DNA from: Pseudomonas maumuensis
GTDB lineage: Bacteria > Pseudomonadota > Gammaproteobacteria > Pseudomonadales > Pseudomonadaceae
Assembly (NCBI RefSeq): GCF_019139675.1
Contig: NZ_CP077077.1
Span: 2,914,001 to 2,978,000 of the forward strand
Direction of reading: 5' to 3'
DNA length: 64,000 nucleotides
Every line of letters starts with the position of its first letter. Positions within the stretch are counted from its first letter, which is position 1. The notes below the pieces were generated by a model. The model did not search any database, was not told the DNA's origin, and worked only from the letters and a program-made list of their open reading frames with translations. This document shows, piece by piece, positions 44,301 through 54,400 of this stretch. A program made the translations under genes and the position numbers.

Positions 44301-44356
44301 CGCTGTACCTGGGCGGCGAAGCGCGCAAGCACGGTGTCCTGGAGCACGCTCATCAT
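35330..44356 (-). CDS. Hybrid NRPS-PKS: A-PCP-C-A-PCP-KS-KR-ACP-TE, no AT
   Basis: In this 3,008-residue enzyme the domains, by motif, are A1 (YTSGTTGMPKG near 150), PCP1 (Ser near 544), C (HHSITDG near 728), A2 (TSGSTGTPKG near 1190), PCP2 (Ser near 1585), KS (Cys near 1800, His near 1935 and 1972), KR (GAGGIG near 2429, Tyr near 2561), ACP (Ser near 2702) and TE (GWSFG near 2841). Between KS and KR there is a KS-AT-type linker but no acyltransferase, so malonyl must come from outside. Hand-read specificity codes are D-A-F-F-L-G-V-T-F-K for A1 (Ile/Val-like) and D-V-Q-F-V-A-H-V-V-K for A2 (Pro-like). A1 has no C domain before it, so this protein can start a chain. It overlaps the upstream stop by four bases. 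Confidence 0.85.
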   Translation of the reverse strand: MMSVLQDTVLARFAAQVQRTPQALAVIDQQVRLSYAQLAGASERIARGLQARGVLPGQALALYLPRGWQGVAALLGALKAGAVVMPLDRASPGERRASMLADADCVGVLSLADAPQGLPGPWEASVEALLDYPEQPAQPLPQAFAEVMCLFYTSGTTGMPKGVEVGERGLLRLAQAGSYIEIRPGDRFACLSNPAFDACSFELWAPLLNGGCCVMIADHDLLDARRLAEVLEAQRVDTLFITVSLFNTLSAEYPACFASLRQVLTGGEQVGAVALRAWYQANPQSACRLFNVYGPTECTTFALCHAIPREFAGDSVPIGLPLPDTGLQVLDADQQPVAPGAVGELYLSGSGVARGYRNRPEETARGFVLLPTADGNLQKHYRTGDLVRINAQGLVECLGRVDRQVKVRGFRIEPGEVEQRLREHPQVAQAYVCSRRQAAEDHQLLAFLVPRGTLDYREFESYLRKHLAPWMRPQQLFQVPRLPLTANGKIDQAELLAQATRPWRAPAEAGMQSPQLHWLLEQARGLLGQAALGAGDDWLGSGGDSLKAMRLRSAIRSHWHQEIAIGTLLEEPFAALAKRLEHGQGGATAYPPAPAPHGSQAGPASSEQRRLWLEQQRLPESTAYNVPMVLHLAPGVDPEALAEALRRLVARHPALRTTFVAGADGPQQAITESAAVCRLLAPGQLSEDIWPAFASLVFDAPFDLASPSLLRAWVAPHADGSCRLLLNLHHSITDGWSMNLLFDDLASLYQDTLQGRDSQAPAPALDTLDFALWQRQWSVSPAYREQRRALVALHARHGEATSPRPARYPGDARGRLYRQPLGERRSAALERFCAEQRLTRFDVLFSVFAWSLHAVVGCERPRIASPVANRPLAEFEACVGMFANTVLIPTDLRATQSLGEQLRRQTATVREVLALQDVALADLVEDLRLSSGQSLFDYLFVLENTDYAKLAAAPLRASLEPYATPQAKCPLSLLVVGGDGLLECWWEYQCSHFQAEEVAALDTLLHQGLDLLLADPRATLDTLVAPYRQRLPAASEGADVCLPFVTLADWFEHQVQATPKATALVAGPRQLDYAELDALADTLAATLASRYAGEGPLTMVLLLAPSVEHVVALLALAKLNITAVPLDPSYPLTVQRQVLAQAQACCVLFSTATQAALQALDVDASHCQRVHLDAAPASLTRPRHRGERPLYTLFTSGSTGTPKGVQVTDRTLCNLLHWQRNAGQLPARSVTLQFSMLSFDVAFQELFGTLCGGGCYHLIEPHWRQDAEALLGYLQQARIERLFLPCVALQHLAQTAVAKGIYPASLREVVTAGEQLLCSEALRAWFEGLPKASLFNHYGPTETHVVSAYRLPPDVRAWPLRAPIGQAVDNARLLLVDALDRPVPSGSQGYLLVAGAMVARCYLGDAALNAERFVELPQAEGGRCLYYRTGDLAWADAEGCLHYVGRDDQQVKLSGHRLELGQVEAALMAVSGVANAVVTVQGESARLVAWLQLAGTPPTVQALDQQVARQLPAHVRIDQYRRIDDWPRTPSGKIERKALVGQGEPLERRRVVTDASSPLELELATLFREVIGHAIEPQQTFFEAGATSLGLMRLQARYSQALSRAPSMAELFEHVTIRRLAAHLARDAATPAQRARASDTREQPMAIIGMAVNVAGARDLGEFWAMVQDNALGIEHFAAADGLVGARSQLHGMLDFDPEYFGISRQEARLMDPQQRHLLMACVQALQHAGIVPSSEGPRIGLVASCGETTYFQQMLREQGAGELPDGFQLALHHDKDFLATKAAYHLDFTGPALSVQAACGSSLIGVHLACNLLRQGDSDLMLAAGVLIDPTLADGYRHRSQHIFSRDGLCRPFSEDASGTLGASGYGVVVLKPLARARADGDRIYALVEGSALNNDGRAKMSYTAPSVAGQGAVIARALDKAGVSGGAIGYVEAHGTGTLLGDPVEVAALTQAFGEAPTGGCALASVKSQIGHLGAAAGVVGLIRATLAVYHGVIPPNLGFSAVNPQIDLARSPFHIPTTAQPWPQGQRRMAGVSSFGIGGTNAHVIVGALQAEPPVPEAVAPLLLLSAHSRTALERDISVVGDWLRANPGDVQVLLRHLQGGRRQGRWRFGMVYQAGDALSLAAVREVSPSSARLLASEHSPQAVLAAWYEGAQIQWPSRSAAPPWNLPPSAFDLETYRFQGHTTPERKPLADWFHQRQWQRVRRLGSAAMHKSERTLVVCAHDDADEAVLATLAQACQRVVHVRAGKGFRQLAADRFELDVGDAQALGRLFDALPGALDWLHALPLSVSGAVDERSLATAQWACLDTPGSLLQAWGQAPRDACLRLWLLSWQACPVQGAVARPELAALAGVTEVAPQEYPLRCHWLDLPSPALGEHAGALATLLGEPEALPRRLALRDGYLWQPRLVPSPLPAAPASSLAHTGTYLILGAGGIGRTLCQHLLRAEGRRVVLLSRSPTVDMDHPRIDWVQADLADLTRWPQVLDDLACRYGHFDGVIHAAGVGAGSLIRHRDAQEMAAAMAAKTRGLLAVEALIARMTPGFVLYCSSMSALFGGVGHLDYAAASGVLDGFAHYRATPDEGCLRLGINWDIWRDIGMATRTHGSDAAHQQHLKVGLSAAEGCEVFERAMAAQLPQLLVSTTSLETARRFYPVRHGVAPAQPQGVVQASGSDLAERLRGCLCQWLGVDALADDASLYDLGADSLTLLDLIDELQGATGQVVQLSQFSPQVSLGEVLALVADEPGQAKGDGDPWRQALRIDPWQQGDGRQWLYLIHPVGGDVQAYRELATALHPDLCVRVIADPVLSQPVLPNLSLQARAQLYLDAIQAELPAGARWSLLGWSFGAWVAQALCALAVEAGRETPTLYLVDPPAPDAGTELQQIDEAQIQQVFEREFALRNGEADGARYLERLVTCCRNNLASMLGHVPPMLADTPGRLFIATRPNPYGIGSGWQAQDLRQAWQALLPGLSDWAALDTDHYGIVAGPWARQIAEAINADLLAQGEGTHAG

Positions 44357-47300
44357 TTGCCCTCCTGGGCGTCGAAACGTTGCAGTTCACGCTGGAGGGT
44401 GCGTGACACCCGATGGATCTCGGCGCTTTCGAGCATGTCCCAGTGGCCGCCCTGCACCAGCGTGGCCAGGTAGCCGTCGGCGGCGCGGCGCCGCCAGAAC
44501 GCCCGCAGCCCGCGCAACTGCCCGCGGGCCATGTCTTCCCGCGCCTGCACCAGCACCACCCGCCCGGCCTGGGGTGGGCAGGCGTAGGCGGCCATGGCCA
44601 GGCGGTTATGGTTGTAGACGTGGAAGTAGCGCTCGACCTGGGCGTCCTCGATACCGGGGTACATGCCGTTGAAACGCACCAGCTTGTCGCGGAACTCGGC
44701 CATGTCGACGGTACCGATCTGCGCCCGGAAGGCCGGATCGTCCGAACCCTGAGTGTCGAGCAGGACCACGCTGACCTGCCCGTGTCCAGCCAGGCGCAGG
44801 CGCCGGGCCATCTCGTAGGCCACCAGGCCGCCGAACGACAGCCCGGTGAGCAGCAGCGGGCCGTGCGTCAAGGGCTCGATGAGGCGCAGGTAGGCACCGG
44901 CCATCGCCTCGACCGTGGGCTCGGTGGCTTCGCCGGGGTTGAGCCCCGGCGATTGCACGCCATGCACGCCAACCGCCTCGGGCAGCGCCTTGGCCAGCGA
45001 CAGGTAGCAGAACGCGGTGCCGCCGGCCGGGTGGATACACACCACGTTGTGCCGCCCCTCGCCCTGGCGGAAGGTGATCAGGTTGCCGTTGTCCCCCTGG
45101 GTGGCGGCCCCGTTTCGCAACCAGCCGCCCAGGGCCTCGATGGTCGGGTGGCCGAGTACCACCCGCGCCGGGACCTCGATCTCGAAGGCCTGGCCGATCT
45201 GGTAGGCCATCTTGACCGCGGCGATGGAGGTACCGCCGACGGCGAAGAAGTTGTCGCGAATGCCGATCTGCGGGGCCAGCAGCAGGCCTTTCCAGATCTG
45301 GTAAAGGGTCAGTTCGATATGGTCGCGAGGGCTGCCGAGGTTGACCTGGCGCGCGGCCAGGTCGTGTTCGGCGCGCTCGGCCAGCGCCTGGCGATCGACC
45401 TTGCCGTTGGCGGTCAGCGGCATGGCGTCGAGCCACAGATAGCTGCTGGGCAGCACGGCGCTGGGCAAGGTGTCGGCCAGGTGTACGCGCACGGCCTGTT
45501 CGTCCGGCCTGGCGGGCGCCACGCAGCAAGCCACCAGGCGCTGGTGCTCGGCCTGCTCGCCGAGCATCAGTACCACGCTGGCCGTGATCCCGGGGAAGGC
45601 CTGCAGCCGCGCCTCGACCTCGCTCAGTTCCAGGCGCACGCCGCGCAGCTTGACCTGGAAGTCGTCGCGCCCCAGGAACTCCAGTTGCCCATCGGCGCGG
45701 TAGCGGGCCAGGTCGCCGCTGCGGTAAAGGCGATCACCGGGCACGAACGGGCTGTCGATGAAGCGTTCGGCGGTCAGCGCCGGCAACCCAAGGTAGCCGC
45801 GGGCCACGCCCACGCCGCCAATGTGCAGGTGGCCGGTGACACCGGGCGGCACCGGCGCATCGAAGTCGTCGAGCACATGGAAGCGGTTGTTGGCGATGGG
45901 CCGGCCGATCGGCAAGCGCAGGGCCGGCACCGCGTCATCCGGCGCCAGGGTCCAGATGCTGTTGATGACCGTGGTCTCGGTCGGCCCGTAGACGTTGTGC
46001 AGCCGCGCCTTGGGCAGGCGTGCCCGCAACAGGCGTGCCAGGGCCGGCGACAGCTCGCCGCCGCCGCAGAACACATCGCTCAGGCCGTGGCACAGGCTGG
46101 CCTCCTCCACCTCCAGGAACAGCTGCAGCATGGCCGGCACGAACACCATCGCGGTGACGCCCTGCTCGCGGACCAGCCGGGCCAGGTAGCCGGGTTCCAG
46201 ATGCCCGCCGGGCCGGGCGATCACCAGGCGTCCGCCGGTGGCCAGCGGCCAGAAGGTTTCCCAGGCCGAGGCGTCGAAACCGAACGGGATCTTGTGCAGC
46301 ATCGCCCCGGCCTCGCCGCATACGCCCAGGCACCACAGCAGCAGGTTGCCCAGCCCGCGATGCGCGACCATCACGCCCTTGGGCAGACCGGTGGTGCCCG
46401 AGGTGTAGATCACGTAGGCCAGGTGCTCGGGGGTTACGCCCACCTCATGGGCAGCGAGGTTTTCGGCGGCCAGCTGCGCCCAGCACGGGGCGTCGGCCAG
46501 CAGGTCGAGGACCGGCGCCTCCCAGCCCGAGGCCTGCATGGCCTGGCCGAGGGTGGCGCGGGCCGCGCCCAGGGTCAGCAGTACCGCCGGGGTGCTGTCG
46601 CCCAGCATGTGGGCGAGGCGCCCGATCGGGTAGTCCGGGTCCAGCGGCACATAGGCGCCACCGGCCTTGAGCACCGCCAGCAGCGCCACCGGCAATGCCG
46701 CGCAGCGCTCCACGCAGACCGCCACGCGCACATCCGGGCCGACGCCCAGGGTGCGCAGGTAGCGCGCCAGGCGGTTGGCCTGGGCATTGAGTTCGGCATA
46801 ACTCAGCGCCTCGCCCTCGAACACCACCGCGCAGGCCTGCGGGTTGCGCGCCACCTGCGCCTCGACCAGGCGGTGCACGCAGTCGACCGGCGTCGGCAGC
46901 GGGGCTGGCCGGTTCCAGCCGTGCAGCACCTGCTCGCGCTCGGCCGTATCCAGCAACGACAGCTCGCGCAAGGGCCGCTTGGGATCGGCGGCCACCTGGG
47001 CGAGCAGATGGTGATAGTGGCCACTGAGGCGCTCGATGGTGCACCGGTCGAACAGGTCGGTGTTGTACTCGACCAGCAGGTGCAGGGCACCGTCGCGTTC
47101 GCTCCACTCGAATGCCAGGTCGAACTTGGCGGTGGCGCTGCCGGTGCCGTGAGGCGACAGTTCCAAGCCCGGCAACGTGATGGCGGCGCCCGGGGTGTTC
47201 TGCACCACCATCATCACCTGGAACAGCGGGGAATGACCGGGGTCGCGGGGTGGGTTGAGCGCCTCGACCACCAGGTCGAACGGCACGTCGTGGTGCGCGT

Positions 47301-48468
47301 GGATTTGCAGCATGTTGCCGCGCACTTCGCGCAGCAGTTCGGCGAAGGTCTGCGCCGGATCGAGTTGCTGGCGGATCACCAGGGTGTTGACGAAGTGCCC
47401 GACCAGGGGTTCGAGCTCGGCCCTGCCGCGGTTGGCGAATGGCGTGCCCACGCACAGGTCGCGCTGCCCGCTGTAGCGCCACAACAGCACGTCCAGGGCG
47501 GCGAGCAGCACATTGAAGCGCGTGCCCTGGGTATGCCGGGCCAAGGCGTCGAGCTCGGCCAGGGTGTCGGCGCCCAGTGTCGAGCTGAAGGTCGCGCCGA
47601 CGAACCGCTGTACGGCTGGGCGCGGGCGGTCGCCGGGGACTTCCAGCAGGGTCGGCGCACCGGCCAGGGTACGCCGCCAGAAGTCCAACTGGCCCTGCAG
47701 CGCCGCGCCGTCCAGGCGTTGGCGCTGCCAGCAGGCGTAGTCGGCGTACTGTATCGGCAGCGGTGCCAGGCGCGCAGGCACGCCGCGCAGCAATTCGGCG
47801 TAAGCGTTGGCGACCTCGTGCAGGATCACCCCCATCGACCAGCCGTCGGCGACGATATGGTGCATGCTGTACAGCCAAACATGATCCTCATCGCCCAGGC
47901 GCAATAGCGTCGAGCGCAGCAGCGGGCCCTGGGCCAGGTCGAACGGCGCGCGGGCCTCGGCTTCGACGGCGGCGGCCAGGCGCTCCTGGCGCAGCGCTTC
48001 GGGCAACTGGCTCAAGTCCAGCACGGCCAGGGTCAGCGGCAGGCTCGCATGCACCACCTGGCGCGGCTCGCCATCGACGTTGGCGAAGGTGGTGCGCAAC
48101 ATGGCATGGCGCTCGACCAGCACGTTCAGCGCTCGCTCCAGCACGGCTGCCTCCAGCCGGCCCTTGAGCCGCAGCGCCGAGGGCACGTTGTAGAACGGGT
48201 TGCCCGGTGCCAGTTGGTCGAGGAACCACAACTGCTGCTGCGAGAAGGACAGCGGGCAATCGGCCTGCCCGTCCGCACGACGCGGAATCGGCGCACTGTC
48301 GTCCGGCGCTGCGAGCAAGGCGATCAACGCCTGTTTGTGGGTCTTCAGCGCCGCCATCAACGCGTCATCGAGAAACCCTTTGGGCGCCTTGCAGCGCAGC
48401 TTGTCGCCGTCCACTTCGAGGGCCACGCCATGGCGGTCGAACAACGCCAGCAATTGATGGGCGTTCAT
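44353..48468 (-). CDS. NRPS: TubC docking-C-A-PCP-TE
   Basis: In this 1,371-residue enzyme, residues 1-55 form a TubC-type N-terminal docking domain (NAHQLLALFDRHGVALEVDG). A condensation domain follows (MHHIVADGWS near 202), then an adenylation domain (YTSGTTGLPKG near 684), a PCP (GGTSIAAV, Ser near 1080) and a thioesterase (GLSFGG near 1210, GGHWDM near 1338). The hand-read code is D-A-W-V-F-G-V-V-I-K, which I cannot match to one residue; a hydrophobic one is likely. The docking domain and TE mean it accepts the chain from the 2,990-aa enzyme and releases it. Both ends overlap neighbours by four bases. Confidence 0.87.
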   Translation of the reverse strand: MNAHQLLALFDRHGVALEVDGDKLRCKAPKGFLDDALMAALKTHKQALIALLAAPDDSAPIPRRADGQADCPLSFSQQQLWFLDQLAPGNPFYNVPSALRLKGRLEAAVLERALNVLVERHAMLRTTFANVDGEPRQVVHASLPLTLAVLDLSQLPEALRQERLAAAVEAEARAPFDLAQGPLLRSTLLRLGDEDHVWLYSMHHIVADGWSMGVILHEVANAYAELLRGVPARLAPLPIQYADYACWQRQRLDGAALQGQLDFWRRTLAGAPTLLEVPGDRPRPAVQRFVGATFSSTLGADTLAELDALARHTQGTRFNVLLAALDVLLWRYSGQRDLCVGTPFANRGRAELEPLVGHFVNTLVIRQQLDPAQTFAELLREVRGNMLQIHAHHDVPFDLVVEALNPPRDPGHSPLFQVMMVVQNTPGAAITLPGLELSPHGTGSATAKFDLAFEWSERDGALHLLVEYNTDLFDRCTIERLSGHYHHLLAQVAADPKRPLRELSLLDTAEREQVLHGWNRPAPLPTPVDCVHRLVEAQVARNPQACAVVFEGEALSYAELNAQANRLARYLRTLGVGPDVRVAVCVERCAALPVALLAVLKAGGAYVPLDPDYPIGRLAHMLGDSTPAVLLTLGAARATLGQAMQASGWEAPVLDLLADAPCWAQLAAENLAAHEVGVTPEHLAYVIYTSGTTGLPKGVMVAHRGLGNLLLWCLGVCGEAGAMLHKIPFGFDASAWETFWPLATGGRLVIARPGGHLEPGYLARLVREQGVTAMVFVPAMLQLFLEVEEASLCHGLSDVFCGGGELSPALARLLRARLPKARLHNVYGPTETTVINSIWTLAPDDAVPALRLPIGRPIANNRFHVLDDFDAPVPPGVTGHLHIGGVGVARGYLGLPALTAERFIDSPFVPGDRLYRSGDLARYRADGQLEFLGRDDFQVKLRGVRLELSEVEARLQAFPGITASVVLMLGEQAEHQRLVACCVAPARPDEQAVRVHLADTLPSAVLPSSYLWLDAMPLTANGKVDRQALAERAEHDLAARQVNLGSPRDHIELTLYQIWKGLLLAPQIGIRDNFFAVGGTSIAAVKMAYQIGQAFEIEVPARVVLGHPTIEALGGWLRNGAATQGDNGNLITFRQGEGRHNVVCIHPAGGTAFCYLSLAKALPEAVGVHGVQSPGLNPGEATEPTVEAMAGAYLRLIEPLTHGPLLLTGLSFGGLVAYEMARRLRLAGHGQVSVVLLDTQGSDDPAFRAQIGTVDMAEFRDKLVRFNGMYPGIEDAQVERYFHVYNHNRLAMAAYACPPQAGRVVLVQAREDMARGQLRGLRAFWRRRAADGYLATLVQGGHWDMLESAEIHRVSRTLQRELQRFDAQEGK

Positions 48469-51400
48469 ACTTCGAATTCCTCCATGTCGTTGTCGTCCTG
48501 CGCCGTCACGGCGAGTACCTCAGGCTGCGTGGGTGGCGCTGCATGGGCTGCGCGCAGGCCGCCCACCATCGAATAGACCAGCGCATGCTCGGCGCCCAGG
48601 TCGAACAACTCGGTCAGTTGGCGCGCCTCCACCGAACCGACGCCGCACAGGCCCAGCCCCAGGTCGGCCGCGGCCATGGTCAGCAACTGCGCCATGGCGC
48701 CGGCCTCGATCAGGCAGAATTCGCGGCTGCCGTCACCGTACAGCGGGCGGATCGCCGCCAGGTCGGCAACGAAGAACAGCGCGAACGCCGCGCCTTCGTA
48801 GACCGGCCGGTTGACGAAGTAGTCGTAGGTGTCGGCATCCAGCGCGCCCTCGCCCATGGCCACCAGGCGATGAGCGACCGGGTCGTGGTAGTAGGCGCCG
48901 CCATGCACCCCGTGTACCCGCCCCGGCTTGATGTACAGGTAGGTCTGCAGCGGATAGGCGCCGCCGGCCGAGGGGAACAGGTACTTCGCCTCGCCGTCGA
49001 GCTGCCCCTGGGCCAGCATCGCCAGCAGCCCGGCAAAGGCCTGCGTGGTGATCGGCTGCTCCAGGTAATGGCGCACCGAGCGGTAGTCGCGATAACGCTG
49101 GATAAAGGCCGGATCGTCCGGCACGCCCAGGGGCACCTGCCGGGCATCGTCGGCGAATCGCCGCCGTGCGCGTTGCTCGGCCTTGAAGCGTGTACGTTGC
49201 TGGGGATCCTCCAGCACCTCGTCGATCTGCGCCCTCGGCGCTTCTTGACGCTGGGGACGCTGGCGGTACAGCGCCAGCAGGTTGAGCAGGGTCGGCTGCG
49301 CCAGCAGGTGCGCCACATGGGGACGGAAGCCCAGTTCGCTGGACAGCGCGTTGCTGATACGCACGATGTCGATGGAGGTGGCGCCGAGGCTCAGCAGGTT
49401 GGCATCGGCGGCGATGGCCGGCTGGCCCAGTACCTGCTCGACGATTGCCACCAGACGCTGTTCCTGCGGGCCGTCGAGCAGCAGCTGCGGGCCGCTGGCC
49501 GGCGCTTGCTCGGGTTCGGGCAGGCGGCTCTTGTCGACCTTGCCGTTGGCCGACAGTGGCCAGGCGTCCACGAAGGTGAACGATGACGGCAGCATGTACG
49601 CCGGCAGCTTGTCGGCCAGGTAGCCGGCGAAGTCGCCGGCCTGCAGCGCCGGGTCGGCCTTGAGCACGTAGCCGGCCAGGCGTTTCTGCGCCTGGGCCTC
49701 GCCGAGGATGCGCACCACCGCGCTATGCACGCCCGGGTGGCGATTGAGCACGGCCTCGATCTCGCCCAGTTCGATGCGGTAGCCCTGGACCTTGACCTGG
49801 TTGTCGTCGCGGCCGAGGAACTCGATGTTGCCGTCGGGCAGCAGGCGCCCGAGATCGCCGGTGCGGTACAGGCGCTCGCCGGTCAGCGGGTGGTCGAAGA
49901 AGCTCCTGGCGCTCAGCGCCTCGTCACGCCAATAGCCCTTGGCAAGGCCAATGCCGCCGATGTATAGGTGGCCGGTGGCCCAGGTGGGGCGCACCTGCAG
50001 GGCTTCGTCCAGCACGTGGAAGCGCTGGTGATCCAGGGCCTTGCCGTAGGGAATGCTGCGCCACGCCGGATCGACCTGGGTGATCGGGTAGCCAATCGAC
50101 CAGATCGACGCCTCGGTGGCCCCGCCCAGGCTCATCATCTGCAACCCCGGGCGCAGTACACGGGCGCGTTCGGGCAACGCCAGCGGGATCCAGTCGCCGG
50201 ACAGCATGGCCAGGCGCAGGCTCGCCGGCAGCGCCCTGCCCTCGCCCTCCAGGTACTCGACCAGCATGCCCAGCAGCGCCGGCACCGAGTTCCACACACT
50301 GACCCGATGACCCTCGACCAGGGCGGCCCAGTGCGCCGGATCCAGGCTCAACTGCGGCTCGAGCATCACCACCGCCGCGCCCGCCGCCAGGGTGCCGAAG
50401 AAGTCGTACACCGACAGGTCGAAGCTCAGCGACGAAATGGCCAGCACGCGGTCCTGAGGGCCCACGGCGAAGCGCCGGTTGATATCGAGCAAGGTGTTGA
50501 CCGCGCCCTGGTGGTCGATCACCACGCCCTTGGGCGTACCGGTGGAGCCGGAGGTGTAGATCACGTAGGCAAGATCGTCGGGGCGCACGTCCACTTCGCG
50601 CAGTGCTTCGACCGGGCTGTGCGCCTGCTCGCTGACCGTCAGCGCGGTGATCTGCGCCGGCCACGCCACCTGCTCCAGCAGGCTGGGTTGGGTCAGCGCC
50701 AGGGTGGCCTCGGCGCGTTCGAGAATGTGCTGCAAGCGCGCCTTGGGCAGGTTCGGATCGAGCGGCAGGTAGGCGCCGCCGGCATACAGGATCGCCAGCG
50801 TCGCCACCACCTGCTCCCAACCGCGCTGCATCACCACCGCGACCAGGCGATTGCGCTGCACGCCGCGCGCTTGCAGCTGCGCGGCCAGTTGCCGGGCCTC
50901 CTGGCGCAACTGGCCGTAGCTGAGCTCACGGGCGCCCAGCACCGCGACGGCCTGTGGCGTGGCCAGGGCCTGGCGCTCGAACAGCGCGTGCATCAACGGC
51001 AGGTTTCGTGGCGCCGCCGGCGCTTGCGGCAGGCGCGCCTGGGGCAGCAACTGCGGCGTGCTGGCGGCCCAGGCTTCAGGAGCGAGCAGGTGATCGAGCA
51101 GCGCGTTGTAGGCGGCGAACATCTGCCCGATCATGCCTTCGGGGAACAGTGCGTCGATGCTGTCCCAGTTGAACAGCAGGCGGCCTTCGAGCTCGAGCAG
51201 GGTATGGTCGAGCCACACGTGCGGGGTCTGGGTGATGCTGTGTTCCAGCGTCGCGCCCAGGGCGTCGGCCAAGTTGAACTCGGCCAGCTCCGGCGCGGCT
51301 TCCGACAGGGTGCTGTTGAACACGATCGGCATTGCCGTCTGCTGCACGCCGCGGGCCTGGGACAATTCGCGCAGCACGCGCACGCCGCTGACCACCGAGT

Positions 51401-54400
51401 GGTCGATGTCCTGCCACAGGCGTGCCTGCACGGCGCGGGCCTTGTCGGTGAAGCTGGCGCTGCCGTCAATGGCCACCTCCAGCAGCACCAGGGAGGTGAA
51501 ATCACCGATGATCGCGTCCACCTGCGGGTGCAACGGCAGGCGGTTGAACAGCGGCAGGCTGAGGGTGAAGCGCGGTTGCCGGCTCCACAGCGCCAGCACC
51601 TCGCTGAACGCGGTCAGCAGCATCACCGACGGGGTGACGCCGAAGCGCCGGGCCAAGGCCTTGAGCTGGGCCCACTGCGCCGCCGGCATGTCGCGATCAC
51701 GCCGGGTGAAGTGCGGGTTGGCGATGCTTTCCGGCTGGCATACCCGTGGCAGGTCCGGGGCCGGGGCCAGGTGCTCGATGCGCCCGCGCCAGTAGTCCAG
51801 GGCCTGCGCGTAGCGCTGGTCGGCGCGCAGCCGGCGCTCGGCCAGCACATAGTCGCGGAAGGTCACGCCCGGCTCGGGCAGCGCCCGCTCGGGGTGGTGA
51901 TAGAACCCCATCAGCTCGCGGGCGAGGATCTGCGTGCTGGCGGCATCGACCACCAACGCGTCGAGGCTGATATGCAGGTGGCTGATGCCATGGTCGAGCA
52001 GCGACACGCTGAAGTCGAACAACGGCCATCGGCTGGCGTCGAGCACCTGGTGCGACTGACGCTCGCGGGTGGCCAGCAAGGCCTGGTTGGCCGCTTCTGC
52101 GCCCAGGCCACGCAGGTCGTGCAGGGTCATGCTGTAGCGCGGCACCTGCTCCAGCACCTGCTGGGTGCCATCGCCGAGGAACACCACCCGCAGCATGTCG
52201 TGGCGCAGGATCATGCGGTTGAGCGCGGCCTCGAAACGCGGCACATCGAACGCCGGGATGCGCAGTTCCTCGTAGCCGTGGGCGCTGACGCCGCCGAGGC
52301 TGACGCTGGCTTCGCGGCCGAACCAGTAGGCTTGCTGGATATCGGTGAGCGGGAATGGCGCGTGACGGCTTGCAGGATCGGGCTGCAGTGCCTGCCCCTC
52401 GGGCGCGGCCTGCCCGTGCGCCGTGGCTTTGGCCTGGGCGGCCAGGTCCATCAGCACGGGCGCCTGGAACAGGCTGCTCAGCGACAGCTGCGTGCCCAGG
52501 CGCTGGTTGATCGCGTAGACCAGGCGCGTGGCCAGCAGCGAATGCCCGCCCAGGTCGAAGAAGTTGTCATGGATGCCGACCCGCTCGCACTTGAGCACCT
52601 CGGCCCAGACCTGCGCCATGCGCCGCTCGGTGTCGTCGCGTGGTGCTTCGAAATGCGCCGCGCCGCCGCGCTCGGGCGCCGGCAACGCCTGGCGGTCGAG
52701 CTTGCCGTTGCGGGTCAGCGGCAGTTGCTCAAGGCTGACCCAGGCGCTGGGCAGCATGTGCTCGGGCAACTCGCGCTGCAACGCGGCGCGCAGGGTCTGC
52801 GGCGCCTGGCCGACCACGTAGGCCACCAGGCGTGGGTCGCCGGCGACGTCCTCGCGCAACAGCACGGCAGCGTCGCGCACGCCCGGTTGCTGGCGCAGCA
52901 GGCTGTCGATCTCGCCCAGTTCGATACGGAAACCGCGCAGCTTGACCTGCTGGTCCGCCCTGCCCAGGTATTCGAGGTTGCCGTCGGCCTGCCAGCGCGC
53001 CAGGTCGCCACTGCGGTACATGCGTGCGCCGGGCTCGGTGCCGAACGGGTCAGGCAGAAAGCGCTCGGCACTCGCTGCGCTGCGGTTGAGGTAGCCGCGG
53101 GCCAGGCAGGCGCCGGCAATGTACAGCTCGCCGGACACCCCCACCGGCAGCGGATTGAGGTCGCCGTCCAGCACGTAGAGCCGCGCATTGGCGATCGGCT
53201 TGCCGATCGGCGGCAGTTCCGGCCAGTGTTCAGCCTCGTCGCAGGCGAGGCTGAACTGGCTGACCACATGGGTCTCGGTGGGCCCGTACTGGTTGCGCAG
53301 GCGCGCGCCGCCTAGCCCGCGGACCAACGCGCGCAGCGCATCGTTGACCTGCAGCGCCTCGCCGGCGGTGACGATCTCGCACCCACCAGCCGGCCTAGGA
53401 GCGTCGGCCTCGGTCAGCGCGGCCAGCTGTTGCAGCACGGCGAACGGCAGGAAGGCGCGCCCCGCCTCCTGGGCCACCAGGGTCGGGCGCAGGGCGGCCA
53501 GGTCCTTGCGCCCGGCTTCGCTCATCAGCAGCAGGGTGCCGCCCTGGCACAGGGTGCTGCAGATCTCCTGGAACGACACGTCGAAGTTCAGCGAGGCGAA
53601 CTGCAGCACCCGGCGCGGCGCCGGGTCGTCGTCCAGTTGCCAGCCGATCAGGTTGTCCAGGGCGCGGCGGCTATGGGCTACGCCCTTGGGCCGCCCGGTC
53701 GAGCCGGAGGTGTAGAGCACATAACCGAGGTTCGCCGGGCTGACCACTACCTGCGGATCGCTGGCCGTGCAGTCGGCCCAGCGCGCGGCGTCGCGGTCCA
53801 GGCACAGCAGCTCGACCGCCTGCGGCAGGCCCGGGCACAGCGAGGCCTGGGTCAACAGCAGGCTTGGCGCGGCGTCGGCGAGCATGAAGGCCAAGCGCTC
53901 GGCCGGATAGGCGGGATCGAACGGCACATAGGCCGCGCCCGCCTTGAGGATCGCCAGCAGGCCAATGACCATCTGCGCCGAGCGCTCCAGGCACAGGCCA
54001 ACTCGCTGCTCGGGGCCGACACCTTGGGCGATCAGGTGGTGGGCCAGGCGGTTGGCGGCGCGGTTCAACTCGGCGTAGCTCAGGGACTGCCCGTCGGCGA
54101 CCAGCGCCACGGCACCCGGCTCACGCCGGGCCATTGTCTCCAGGCGCGCCATGCAGCCCGGCTGGCTGGCGGTGTCGCGGGCCGTACGGTTGAAGGCGTC
54201 CAGAACCTGCCCGCGCTCAGCGCCGTCCACCAGCTCGAGCGTGGCGATCGACTGCGCGGGCTCATCGACCATGGCCTGCAACAGGCGGCGCAGGTATTCG
54301 CCGAAGCGCGCCACGGTAGCGGGCTCGAACAGCCCGCTGGCGTACTCCAGGCCACCGACGATCTCCCCATCGCGCTCGCTCAGCGCCAGTTGCAGGTCGA

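Noticed and set aside
44413..47907. Long + strand open frame inside the one-module NRPS
   Set aside because: Stop-free antisense of high-GC coding sequence; residue composition is not protein-like and the NRPS motifs are all on the - strand.
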